Shown here piece after piece: positions 1-6,488 of a stretch of 9,143 nt of DNA (within the stretch, counting starts at the first letter, position 1; every line of letters starts with the position of its first letter). Both the position numbers and the translations under genes were made by a program. The stretch comes from Alphaproteobacteria bacterium UBA3002 (lineage in GTDB: Bacteria; Pseudomonadota; Alphaproteobacteria; Rickettsiales; UBA3002): NCBI GenBank assembly GCA_002346425.1, contig DDZS01000029.1:1366-10508 (forward strand), given 5' to 3'. The notes below the pieces were generated by a model. The model worked only from the letters and a program-made list of their open reading frames with translations, was not told the origin of the DNA and searched no databases.

Positions 1-22
1 CCCCGTCATGCGACGGGGTGAC
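1..22. repeat. CCCCGTC hairpin module
   Basis: CCCCGTC (1-7) pairs with GACGGGG (12-18) around ATGC and is followed by TGAC. The same module recurs inverted at 9005-9022 and in varied form at 9053-9071. Copies here and at 9053 are followed by nearly the same TTTCTATACGA spacer and then the head of the structured repeat, so it is part of a composite repeat. It is cut by the window edge. Confidence 0.75.
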
Positions 23-30
23 AGCTTTTC

Positions 31-208
31 TATACGATGAAGCGCAGACAGTACGTCTGCGCCTGCCAAGAGCCAGCGAGAGCTGCAAAGCGGAGCGTTT
101 GCAGGAGGCAAACCGGAGCGCAAGTCTGGAGGCGAAGCCGGAAGACAGAATATCTCAGGCCCCACACGCCGGCCTTTGGATTGCCGGGTCAAGCCCGGCA
201 ATGACGAC
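31..208 (+). repeat. Composite structured repeat, copy A
   Basis: Five stems in order: GCGCAGAC/GTCTGCGC (42-62, loop AGTAC); CAGC/GCTG with GAGA loop (74-85); GTTTGC/GCAAAC (97-113); GTCT/AGAC (124-146) with inner GGC-GAA-GCC; and a tail hairpin ATTGCCGGG/CCCGGCAAT (180-202) followed by GAC. The stems recur in the other copies with different bases but kept pairing. The short open frames across it are byproducts of the repeat. Bases 1-394 contain nothing else that I can identify. Confidence 0.85.
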
Positions 209-215
209 GTTAAGG

Positions 216-385
216 TTCGAAGAAGCGCACACAGCACGTGTGCGCCAGCCCTGAGCCGCCGGTAGGCGCAGCCAAAGTGTTTTCAGCAGAAAACACGGCG
301 GCCAAGTCTGGAGCGAAGCGGAAGACAGAACAACTAAAGCCCCACACTCCGGCCTTTGGATTACCACGCCAACCCGGCGATGACG
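216..385 (+). repeat. Composite structured repeat, copy B
   Basis: Stems are GCGCACAC/GTGTGCGC (225-245, loop AGCAC), CGCC/GGCG (257-268, loop GGTA, not GNRA), GTGTTTTC/GAAAACAC around AGCA (277-296), and GTCT/AGAC (306-326) with inner GC-GAA-GC. The tail (about 356-380) aligns to that of copy A but its hairpin has decayed. It follows copy A head to tail and ends about ten bases from the stop codon of the minus-strand gene. Confidence 0.85.
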
Positions 386-394
386 CTTCCACCC

Positions 395-1234
395 CTATTC
401 CAGCAACCGCCGGACGCGCCGGGTGCGGTCGTCCCAGATGCGGCGCAAGGGGTCAAGTTTCTCGATCAGTTCCGCCATCGGCGGCAGGTTGGTATATTTG
501 CGCGTGCGCAAAACATCCTCCACCGCCAGCTCGCCCACATAGGTCGGATAGTCCGCCAGCAGCGCGGCATAATCCTCGCGCAGGCCCGGCGTGTCCGGCG
601 CTTTGTAATGCCGCCATAGCTTGCTCACCTGCGTCTCAACGGCTGCGGCATCTGGTAAGCGCATCACGCGCTGCAACGCCCTATCCGCCCGCACCAGCTG
701 CGCCCGCGTCGCCTCCGACACCGGCGGTGCATTGGCAATAAACCATTTAAAATCCTGCACGACCGACAGGATCGGTTCCACCGCCTTTTCTACTTCACGT
801 TTTTCTTCTCTAGTCAGTTGGTTTATGGATCTTGGTTTATGGTTTATGGTTGGTTGAACATCTGTGGGAACATCCGTTGAAGGCGCTTTCCGTTTTTCCA
901 ATGCCTTAGCGCGACTAATTTTTCCCGCCTGCGAATTTTTTTCTATTTTTTCTTCTACATGCGCGAAGGTTTTTTCCAATTTTGGCTGCCGCCATGTGCC
1001 TTCAGACAGGTCGAAATACCGTGTCAGTTCCGGTCGCACATAGCGTCGCCACCGCAATAGCGACACCCGCGCCAGCTTCGCTAGCAGCACATCATCATCA
1101 GGAAACGGCACGCCATTATTTCGCCAGGTTAGCGTCAGAATCAGGAGGTAAGCCCCAATCTGCTCGCCATTTAAGTTGGTTGTATCACAGAGAAACGCAT
1201 CCGTATAAAACGGCATAATCGGTGCTTTGGCCAT
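395..1234 (-). CDS. DUF1376 (YdaU-like) phage-type replication protein
   Basis: Encodes 279 residues. The N-terminal ~100 residues fit the DUF1376/YdaU family: a MPFYTDAFLCDT start, then LNGEQIGAYLLIL, a TWRNNGVPFPDDD turn and an EGTWRQPKLEK strand. Family members are common in prophages and phage-derived islands, often beside or fused to replication-initiation or helicase-loading functions; no exact role is established. A charged, Lys/Glu-rich linker follows (about residues 105-165). The C-terminal part is helical and Arg-rich, with a PTYVGELAVEDVLRTRKYTN stretch before a PPMAELIEKL motif, reminiscent of the C-terminal domain of phage helicase loaders (weak resemblance). I chose ATG at 1234 because AGGATAGG lies just upstream on the minus strand; an in-frame TTG at 1261 would add nine residues. 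It diverges from the pseudopilin array and shares a ~100 bp intergenic region with it. No other phage gene is visible, so it is probably a stranded prophage remnant. Confidence 0.85.
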   Translation of the reverse strand: MAKAPIMPFYTDAFLCDTTNLNGEQIGAYLLILTLTWRNNGVPFPDDDVLLAKLARVSLLRWRRYVRPELTRYFDLSEGTWRQPKLEKTFAHVEEKIEKNSQAGKISRAKALEKRKAPSTDVPTDVQPTINHKPRSINQLTREEKREVEKAVEPILSVVQDFKWFIANAPPVSEATRAQLVRADRALQRVMRLPDAAAVETQVSKLWRHYKAPDTPGLREDYAALLADYPTYVGELAVEDVLRTRKYTNLPPMAELIEKLDPLRRIWDDRTRRVRRLLE

Positions 1235-1279
1235 CCGCCTATCCTGCCACGGCGCCGGCAAATCCCGGAAGGGAGCTTT

Positions 1280-1311
1280 TTAATACTTCCTTAACCCCTT
1301 TTTGTTACCTT
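1280..1311 (+). promoter_or_regulatory. CtrA-like box and candidate -10 before pseudopilin unit 1
   Basis: TTAA at 1280-1283, seven bases, then TTAA at 1291-1294 followed by CC: a perfect match to the CtrA pattern TTAA-N7-TTAA. Eleven bases further lies TACCTT (1306-1311), a weak -10 candidate. The first in-frame ATG (1318) is 38 bases from the start of the box. The site could also act on the divergent DUF1376 gene. Confidence 0.65.
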
Positions 1312-1335
1312 AGCGCCATGGTTCAGGAACATGCT

Positions 1336-2250
1336 ATGGAAAACACCACCCCTCACCCCCCATGCAGCGGCTGGAAAACCCCGCCCGCTTTTCGCCGCCC
1401 AGTGCGCACCGAACCCACCGCGCCGCGCAGCCTCCGCTTCTGCCCCCCGACGGCCAAACACGCCTTCTCCCTCGTCGAACTCTCGATCGTCCTCGTTATC
1501 CTCGGCCTGCTCACCGGCGGGATTCTGACCGGCCAATCCCTGATTCGTGCGGCGGAGTTGCGCAGTGTGGTGACGGAGCTACAAAAATATCAGACGGCCG
1601 TGCGCAGCTTTCAGGATAAATATTTCGCCCTACCCGGCGATATGCGCAACGCGAGCAGCTTTTGGGGAACGATGACCAACTGCGGCGCCGCATCGCCATC
1701 TGGCACCGGCACGCAAACCTGCAACGGCAATGGTGACGGCATTATGAACAACCCTCCTGTTTCTTCCCAGACAGGCGAAGTGTTTGCTTTCTGGCAGCAT
1801 TTGGCTAATGCGGGCTTGATTGAAGGTACGTATACGGGAATATCAGGTCCCGGCGGCGGCGGTGATGTCGTCATTGCAACCAATGTTCCGGCTTCAAAAT
1901 TAGGCAATAGCGGATGGTCGATCTGGGACTGGGGCGATCTCTCTGCCGGCTCCACCACCACGTTATTTGCAGCCAATTACAGAAATATGTTGCTGTTTGG
2001 TGAGAAAGGCCCAGGGATAACGGAAAAAGAAAATATGACCCCGGAAGAAGCGTGGAATATTGACACTAAAATCGATGATGGGTTGCCCGCCCGGGGGAAA
2101 GCAAAAATCCGCGACCGCAGAGACTGTGCCCTCGCTTCCAATGGCGCGCCCCTTACCACATCAAGCGCCGATTCCCTCAAGCTGGATGCAAAATACAACC
2201 TCTCACTAAACGCAACCGAATGCTCGTTTGTGTTCCACGCGCTAATGTAG
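1336..2250 (+). CDS. Type IV prepilin / pseudopilin-like protein, paralogue 1
   Basis: Encodes 304 residues from ATG 1336, with AGGA seven bases upstream; ATG 1318 is in frame and adds six residues. The prepilin peptidase site is A43|FSLVE, with the invariant Glu at mature position 5. It is followed by a single hydrophobic helix to about residue 66, which anchors the subunit in the inner membrane and packs the filament core. The globular part has DKYFALPGDM, Cys116 and Cys129 flanking a Gly/Thr-rich turn, NGNGDG right after Cys129, FWQHLANAGLIEG, a variable Trp-rich segment, EEAWNIDTKIDDG and a second Cys pair near the C-terminus. The leader is unusual: 42-48 residues, Pro- and Arg-rich, where leaders of under ~10 residues are usual. 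First gene of unit 1, 15 bases before gene 2, behind a CtrA-like box. Prepilin class is firm; whether it serves a pilus or a type II secretion pseudopilus cannot be told here. Confidence 0.93.
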   Translation: MENTTPHPPCSGWKTPPAFRRPVRTEPTAPRSLRFCPPTAKHAFSLVELSIVLVILGLLTGGILTGQSLIRAAELRSVVTELQKYQTAVRSFQDKYFALPGDMRNASSFWGTMTNCGAASPSGTGTQTCNGNGDGIMNNPPVSSQTGEVFAFWQHLANAGLIEGTYTGISGPGGGGDVVIATNVPASKLGNSGWSIWDWGDLSAGSTTTLFAANYRNMLLFGEKGPGITEKENMTPEEAWNIDTKIDDGLPARGKAKIRDRRDCALASNGAPLTTSSADSLKLDAKYNLSLNATECSFVFHALM

Positions 2251-2265
2251 GGAGATAGTAACAGC

Positions 2266-3114
2266 ATGCAAAGTCTCACCCTCAGCCTCGTCGAACCAAG
2301 CCGCATAGCAGCGCAGTCCTCGGGTTTAACCCGTGGATCTCATGCTGGTTTCTCCCTCGTCGAGTTAAGCATCGTCCTCGTCATCCTCGGCCTCCTCACC
2401 GGCGGCATCCTCACCGGCCAATCGCTGATTCGTGCGGCGGAGTTGCGCGCTGTAACGACAGAGTTCCAGCGCTATCAGACGGCGCTGCAAAGTTTCCGCG
2501 ATAAGTATTTCGCGCTGCCTGGCGATATGCGCAACGCGACGGCGTTTTGGGGCAGTATGACTAATTGCGGCGCAGCTTCTCCCTCAGGCACTGGCACCCA
2601 AACCTGCAACGGCGATGGAAATGGCATCATCAATTCTGGCGCAGCGTTGCAGACATCAGAGATTTATGGCTTCTGGCAACATCTGGCCAATGCAGGCCTG
2701 ATTGAAGGCAGTTACTCCGGTATCAGCGGCGCGACATCCAGCCTTAATTCGGTCATTAATCAAAATGTTCCCGGATCCAAGGTTAGCAATGCCGGGTGGT
2801 TTCCTTATTATCTGGGTCAATCCTCTGGCTCTACTTCGCAATATGCGATGGATTATGGCAACGCATTTACGTACGGGGCCGATGATCCCACCATGCAAAC
2901 CTATCTGCCCATACTAACGCCCGCAGAATTATGGGGCATAGATACAAAAATCGATGATGGAAAACCAGCCATGGGTAAACTGATTGCGCGCTTCTGGAAT
3001 AATGCCTGTTCTGCCGCAGATAACGGATCGCATTCAAACACGAATCTGGTGGCCAGCTATAAGCTTAGCGCCAGCACCATTGAGTGTTCGATTATCTTCC
3101 GTCAGCTATTTTAA
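2266..3114 (+). CDS. Type IV prepilin / pseudopilin-like protein, paralogue 2
   Basis: Encodes 282 residues. Cleavage is predicted at G28|FSLVE, the only member of the six with Gly rather than Ala at -1; Gly is the commonest residue there in type IV prepilins. Mature length is about 254. It carries the full family layout: hydrophobic helix, RDKYFALPGDM, a TNCG..QTCNG cysteine pair, NGDGNG loop, FWQHLANAGLIEG, a Tyr/Ser-rich variable segment, a divergent AELWGIDTKIDDG block and a C-terminal cysteine pair (NNACS, IECS). GGAG lies 11 bases before the ATG. It follows gene 1 by 15 bases with no promoter-like sequence between, so it is probably cotranscribed. The 28-residue leader is long and contains LSLVEPS, which resembles the mature start FSLVELS and may be a relic of a duplicated gene start. 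Confidence 0.94.
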   Translation: MQSLTLSLVEPSRIAAQSSGLTRGSHAGFSLVELSIVLVILGLLTGGILTGQSLIRAAELRAVTTEFQRYQTALQSFRDKYFALPGDMRNATAFWGSMTNCGAASPSGTGTQTCNGDGNGIINSGAALQTSEIYGFWQHLANAGLIEGSYSGISGATSSLNSVINQNVPGSKVSNAGWFPYYLGQSSGSTSQYAMDYGNAFTYGADDPTMQTYLPILTPAELWGIDTKIDDGKPAMGKLIARFWNNACSAADNGSHSNTNLVASYKLSASTIECSIIFRQLF

Positions 3115-3156
3115 ATGTTACGGTATGCTGATTGCAATGCGGGTAACCGCCCCGGC

Positions 3157-3188
3157 TTAACGTTAAATTAAGAAATATGCGCTAGGAT
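3157..3188 (+). promoter_or_regulatory. CtrA-like box and candidate -10 before pseudopilin unit 2
   Basis: TTAA at 3157-3160, seven bases, TTAA at 3168-3171, then 11 bases to TAGGAT (3183-3188), which reads GCTAGGAT with its upstream bases and resembles the GCTANAWC -10 of Caulobacter housekeeping promoters. ATG 3195 is 38 bases from the box start, about where transcription would begin. Confidence 0.7.
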
Positions 3189-3194
3189 TAAGCT

Positions 3195-4010
3195 ATGAAC
3201 CATCGCGCACCACGCCGTCACGCCTTCTCGCTCGTCGAACTCTCCATCGTCCTCGTGATTCTAGGACTCCTTACCGGCGGGATTCTGACCGGCCAATCGC
3301 TGATTCGTGCGGCGGAGTTGCGGAGTGTGACCGCCCAGCTCAGCAGTTTTCAGACCGCGGTCTATAATTTCCGCGACAAATATTTTGCGCTCCCGGGGGA
3401 CTTCCCAAAGGCACATCAATTCTGGGGTTCGGCAGGCGGCTCCGGCGTCCTAGGCGATGGCTGCCAAAGCGCCACCGGCACCGGTACCCAAACCTGTAGC
3501 GGCAATGGCGATGGCAATATTATCATTGGCGGTGTCAACCAATATTCCGAACTGTTCACCTTCTGGCAACACCTGGCGAATGCCGGGCTAATCGAAGGCA
3601 GCTATACCGGGAAAAGCGGTACGGCGGGCACGGCGGATCATAATTTCGGTGAGAATGCTCCCGTATCCAAACTCAGCAATATCGGCTGGGGCGCCAGCTG
3701 GGTCAATAACGATATCCCTTCGCCATTAGGCCCCGTTTGGAAACTCAACTACAATAACTGGATGACCATTGGCGGCGATGATGGCGTCTGGGCCGATGCC
3801 ACGCCGGGCACCATGCTGGCCGAAGAAGTCTGGAATATCGATACCAAGATGGATGATGGCATACCCGGAACCGGCAAAATTCACCTTTACGGTGTCAATG
3901 CCTGCACGGACACAGGAGATAACACGTTATATAAAACCTCGAAATATAAATTAGATTACACCACCAAAAACTGCTCCATCACCTTCGACTATCTCGGAAA
4001 AGGCAATTAA
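3195..4010 (+). CDS. Type IV prepilin / pseudopilin-like protein, paralogue 3
   Basis: Encodes 271 residues with a short basic leader of ten residues, cleaved at A10|FSLVE. The hydrophobic helix is identical in sequence to the other members. It is the most divergent of the six in the globular part: the first Cys lies in GDGCQSATG, the metal-loop equivalent is SGNGDGN, the variable segment is rich in Asn and Trp, the usual LTPEEAWNID becomes LAEEVWNID, and DTKIDDG becomes DTKMDDG. The four cysteines and FWQHLANAGLIEG are kept. AGGA at 3184-3187 sits seven bases before the ATG but also overlaps the candidate -10, so the mRNA may be leaderless. First gene of unit 2, just downstream of a perfect CtrA-like box. 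Gene 4 begins three bases after its stop. Confidence 0.95.
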   Translation: MNHRAPRRHAFSLVELSIVLVILGLLTGGILTGQSLIRAAELRSVTAQLSSFQTAVYNFRDKYFALPGDFPKAHQFWGSAGGSGVLGDGCQSATGTGTQTCSGNGDGNIIIGGVNQYSELFTFWQHLANAGLIEGSYTGKSGTAGTADHNFGENAPVSKLSNIGWGASWVNNDIPSPLGPVWKLNYNNWMTIGGDDGVWADATPGTMLAEEVWNIDTKMDDGIPGTGKIHLYGVNACTDTGDNTLYKTSKYKLDYTTKNCSITFDYLGKGN

Positions 4011-4013
4011 CCG

Positions 4014-4796
4014 ATGCGCCACGCTTTCTCACTCGTTGAACTCTCCATCGTCCTCGTCATCCTCGGCCTCCTCACCGGCGGCATCCTCACCGGCCAATCC
4101 CTCATCCGCGCGGCGGAGTTGCGGAGTGTGACCACAGAGTTTCAGCGTTATCAAACCGCTGCGTTATCCTTCCGCGATAAATATTTCGCAATGCCCGGCG
4201 ACATGCCCAATGCCACGGCGTTCTGGGGCACGGCGGCCACCTGTCCCGGCGTGCGCGCCACAGCGGCTGCAGGCGTGTGCAACGGCAATGGTGATGGCGT
4301 GCTACGTAACGACTCCCCACAATCACATGAGGTATTTGGCGCTTGGGAACATCTGGGCAGTGCGGGGTTAGTGGAAGGCACCTATACCGGCAATACGTAT
4401 GATACAGGAACTGCCACCTCAAACGCATCGATGATCGGCACCAATATTCCGGCAAGCCGCATGGGCAATGCTGGATGGAGCTTTTACCATTTCACCCCCC
4501 GCCCTATTTCAGATACTGGCTATTTCGACGGCCCTTACGGCTATTTCTTCTTTTTCGGTGCAACCACAGGCACTAATGTGTCATATAATCCGGTTTTAAC
4601 ACCGGAAGAAGCATGGAACATTGACACGAAAATCGATGATGGCATGCCCGCTACCGGCAAAGTGCTCAGCTTGGAAAGTCAAGCTGGCAACTGCAGCGAT
4701 CTGGCCGCATCCTCCACGGTGTCCCTCACCGCATCAAAATATCTCCTCACCAATACCGGTAGCGTATGTTCGCTGATGATGCGGATGGGTATTTAA
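4014..4796 (+). CDS. Type IV prepilin / pseudopilin-like protein, paralogue 4
   Basis: Encodes 260 residues. The leader is only four residues (MRHA|FSLVE), the shortest in the array. Family blocks are present: RDKYFAMPGDM, a Cys pair in AATCPG..GVCNG, the NGNGDG loop, a modified EHLGSAGLVEG where the others have QHLANAGLIEG, an aromatic variable segment with four consecutive Phe, EEAWNIDTKIDDG, and a C-terminal Cys pair. It starts three bases after the gene 3 stop, with a purine-rich GGAAAAGG stretch upstream as a weak ribosome site; translational coupling to gene 3 is likely. Same role as its neighbours by inference: a membrane-anchored filament subunit with its globular domain in the periplasm. 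Confidence 0.95.
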   Translation: MRHAFSLVELSIVLVILGLLTGGILTGQSLIRAAELRSVTTEFQRYQTAALSFRDKYFAMPGDMPNATAFWGTAATCPGVRATAAAGVCNGNGDGVLRNDSPQSHEVFGAWEHLGSAGLVEGTYTGNTYDTGTATSNASMIGTNIPASRMGNAGWSFYHFTPRPISDTGYFDGPYGYFFFFGATTGTNVSYNPVLTPEEAWNIDTKIDDGMPATGKVLSLESQAGNCSDLAASSTVSLTASKYLLTNTGSVCSLMMRMGI

Positions 4797-4798
4797 CC

Positions 4799-5563
4799 AT
4801 GAGAAATAACGCCTTCTCCCTCGTCGAACTGTCCATCGTCCTCGTTATCCTCGGCCTCCTCACCGGCGGCATCCTCACCGGCCAATCCCTGATTCGTGCG
4901 GCAGAATTGCGGAGTGCGACAACGGAGATGAGCAAATACCTTACCGTGGTGCATACGTTTCGCGATAAATATTTCGCCCTGCCCGGCGACATGAGTAACG
5001 CGACGAAATTTTGGGGCAGCATGACCAATTGCGGCGCGGCCAACCCCTCTGGCAGCGGCACCCAGACCTGTGACGGCACCGGCAACGGCACCTTAAGCGG
5101 CGCAGCCGCCGCCGGGCAAACCGCCGAAGTCTTCACCTTTTGGCAACATCTGGCCAATGCCGGATTGATTGAGGGAACCTATACCGGCATCACCGGCCCA
5201 TCGGGCACCGTTAATGCCGTCATCGGCACCAATGTGCCCGCCTCGAAACTGCCGACCGCGGGATGGACGGCCTCAACCTATAACCCTGCCAGCGACCCCA
5301 ATAACTTTGCCTATAATTACGGCAATAGTCTGACCTTAGGCGCCAATAACGGCGCGCTGGATACTTCGGGCAAAATCCTCACCCCCGAAGAGGCATGGAA
5401 TATCGACACCAAAATCGACGATGGCAGACCCGGCACCGGATCGGTCATCGGCATTCACATTACCACCTGCACCACCGCTGCGAATAATACGGATTTTAAT
5501 GCACCCTACCGTTTAAACTCCACCAGTAAAGAATGTGCTTTTCGCCTACGGAATGTGTTTTAA
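4799..5563 (+). CDS. Type IV prepilin / pseudopilin-like protein, paralogue 5
   Basis: Encodes 254 residues. I chose ATG 4799 because it puts the prepilin site at A5|FSLVE and falls two bases after the gene 4 stop. An upstream in-frame ATG at 4766 would overlap gene 4 and add an acidic stretch atypical of prepilin leaders, which are basic. The layout is DKYFALPGDM, TNCG..QTCDG, a weakened loop GTGNG lacking the acidic residue seen in the other five, FWQHLANAGLIEG, an Asn-rich variable segment, EEAWNIDTKIDDG and a last Cys pair (ITTC, KECA). Last gene of unit 2, followed by a 69-base gap containing the next CtrA-like box. The ribosome site is poor, so coupling to gene 4 is likely. Confidence 0.95.
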   Translation: MRNNAFSLVELSIVLVILGLLTGGILTGQSLIRAAELRSATTEMSKYLTVVHTFRDKYFALPGDMSNATKFWGSMTNCGAANPSGSGTQTCDGTGNGTLSGAAAAGQTAEVFTFWQHLANAGLIEGTYTGITGPSGTVNAVIGTNVPASKLPTAGWTASTYNPASDPNNFAYNYGNSLTLGANNGALDTSGKILTPEEAWNIDTKIDDGRPGTGSVIGIHITTCTTAANNTDFNAPYRLNSTSKECAFRLRNVF

Positions 5564-5593
5564 TCTCCAGTTTCACTAAAATTAAAGCCTATA

Positions 5594-5626
5594 TTAACCG
5601 AAAGTTAACACTGGCCATGCTATCCT
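5594..5626 (+). promoter_or_regulatory. CtrA-like box and candidate -10 before pseudopilin unit 3
   Basis: TTAACC at 5594-5599 and GTTAAC at 5604-5609 form TTAA-N7-TTAA (5594-5608), the best of the boxes. Twelve bases later is TATCCT (5621-5626), preceded by GC. ATG 5633 is 39 bases from the box start. It sits in the 69-base gap between genes 5 and 6. Confidence 0.7.
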
Positions 5627-5632
5627 AATGAG

Positions 5633-6436
5633 ATGAAACACGCATCGACCCCACGCCACGCCTTCTCCCTCGTCGAGTTAAGCATCGTGCTCGTTATTCT
5701 GGGCCTGCTCACCGGCGGGATTTTGACTGGCCAGTCGCTGATTCGTGCAGCGGAATTGCGCAGTGTCAGCACGCAATATAGCGCCTTCTCCACAGCTGTG
5801 ATGAGCTTTCGCGACAAATATTTTGCCCTGCCCGGTGACATGAGAAACGCCACCAGTTTTTGGGGCGCGGCGCATGCTACGCCCGCCACCTGCGCCACCA
5901 CCGCGGCCACCGGCACCGCGACGTGCAACGGCGACGGCAACGGCATGATCGAAGTCTCCGCTGGCAGCAACGAGAAATTCCGCTTCTGGCAGCACCTGGC
6001 CAATGCCGGACTGGTCGAGGGTAATTATACCGGCATCGAAGGCGCCAGCGGTCAGGCGGATTATGCTGTGGCCAATGTCAACGCCCCGGCGGGGAAACTA
6101 GGCAACAGCCTGTGGCACACCCGCACAATTTCAAACAATGTGTATGTCTCAGGCCATACCCAATATTTCGACGGTGTCTATGGCAATGTCTATCAATTCG
6201 GCGCGCAAACCCTGAACAACGACCCTAGCACCAGTGTGCTCAGCCCGGAAGAAGCGTGGAACATCGACACCAAAATCGACGATGGCAAACCCGCCACCGG
6301 CCTGCTCGTCCCCCGTACCCGCGCCACCTGCACCAACGCCACCGCGGCGGTCGCCGATTCGGATAATTTCGATTCGATTTATAACCTGACGAACACCTCT
6401 GCCGCCTGCGTGCTGGTGTTCCGCAAAATCTATTAA
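5633..6436 (+). CDS. Type IV prepilin / pseudopilin-like protein, paralogue 6
   Basis: Encodes 267 residues with a ten-residue basic leader (cleavage A10|FSLVE). The usual order is kept: hydrophobic helix, RDKYFALPGDM, Cys pair in PATC..TATCNG, NGDGNG loop, FWQHLANAGLVEG, variable segment with NVYVSGHTQYFDG, a PEEAWNIDTKIDDG block, and a final Cys pair (RATC, AACV). It stands alone in unit 3 behind its own CtrA-like box. No Shine-Dalgarno sequence is visible before the ATG, and the candidate -10 (TATCCT) ends six bases upstream, so translation may be leaderless. Codons around FSLVELS (gagttaagc) match gene 2 rather than its neighbours, a sign of exchange between paralogues. Confidence 0.95.
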   Translation: MKHASTPRHAFSLVELSIVLVILGLLTGGILTGQSLIRAAELRSVSTQYSAFSTAVMSFRDKYFALPGDMRNATSFWGAAHATPATCATTAATGTATCNGDGNGMIEVSAGSNEKFRFWQHLANAGLVEGNYTGIEGASGQADYAVANVNAPAGKLGNSLWHTRTISNNVYVSGHTQYFDGVYGNVYQFGAQTLNNDPSTSVLSPEEAWNIDTKIDDGKPATGLLVPRTRATCTNATAAVADSDNFDSIYNLTNTSAACVLVFRKIY

Positions 6437-6488
6437 GAATCTGTGCGCACACGCGTGAAGAAAACGACCACATTTATTCGTAAAAAAA

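Noticed and set aside
31..385. Copies A and B considered as a CRISPR or simple tandem array
   Set aside because: The units are ~170 bases, internally structured and differ from each other; there are no short identical repeats with unique spacers.
155..392. Minus-strand open frames with a VIAGLDPAIQ-like peptide
   Set aside because: They are translations of the palindromic repeat tails; peptides of this kind are commonly mis-annotated in Alphaproteobacteria.
238..741. Plus-strand open frame of 167 codons
   Set aside because: It runs through repeat copy B and then antisense to the DUF1376 gene; it is Pro/Ala-rich in a way typical of shadow frames and has no recognisable domain.
1611..1976. 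Minus-strand open frames antisense to the pseudopilins (also 4102-4455, 4747-5157, 5620-6003)
   Set aside because: They recur antisense to the same conserved blocks in several paralogues, so they are byproducts of conserved coding sequence, and no ribosome site was apparent.
3115..3156. GCGG-GTAA-CCGC hairpin after gene 2 as a terminator
   Set aside because: Only four base pairs and no following T-run; transcription could read through into gene 3.
6442..6457. Overlapping palindromes TGTGCGCACA and CACGCGTG after gene 6, considered as terminator or operator
   Set aside because: No T-run follows, and the palindromes lack loops; without a second copy no operator can be argued.
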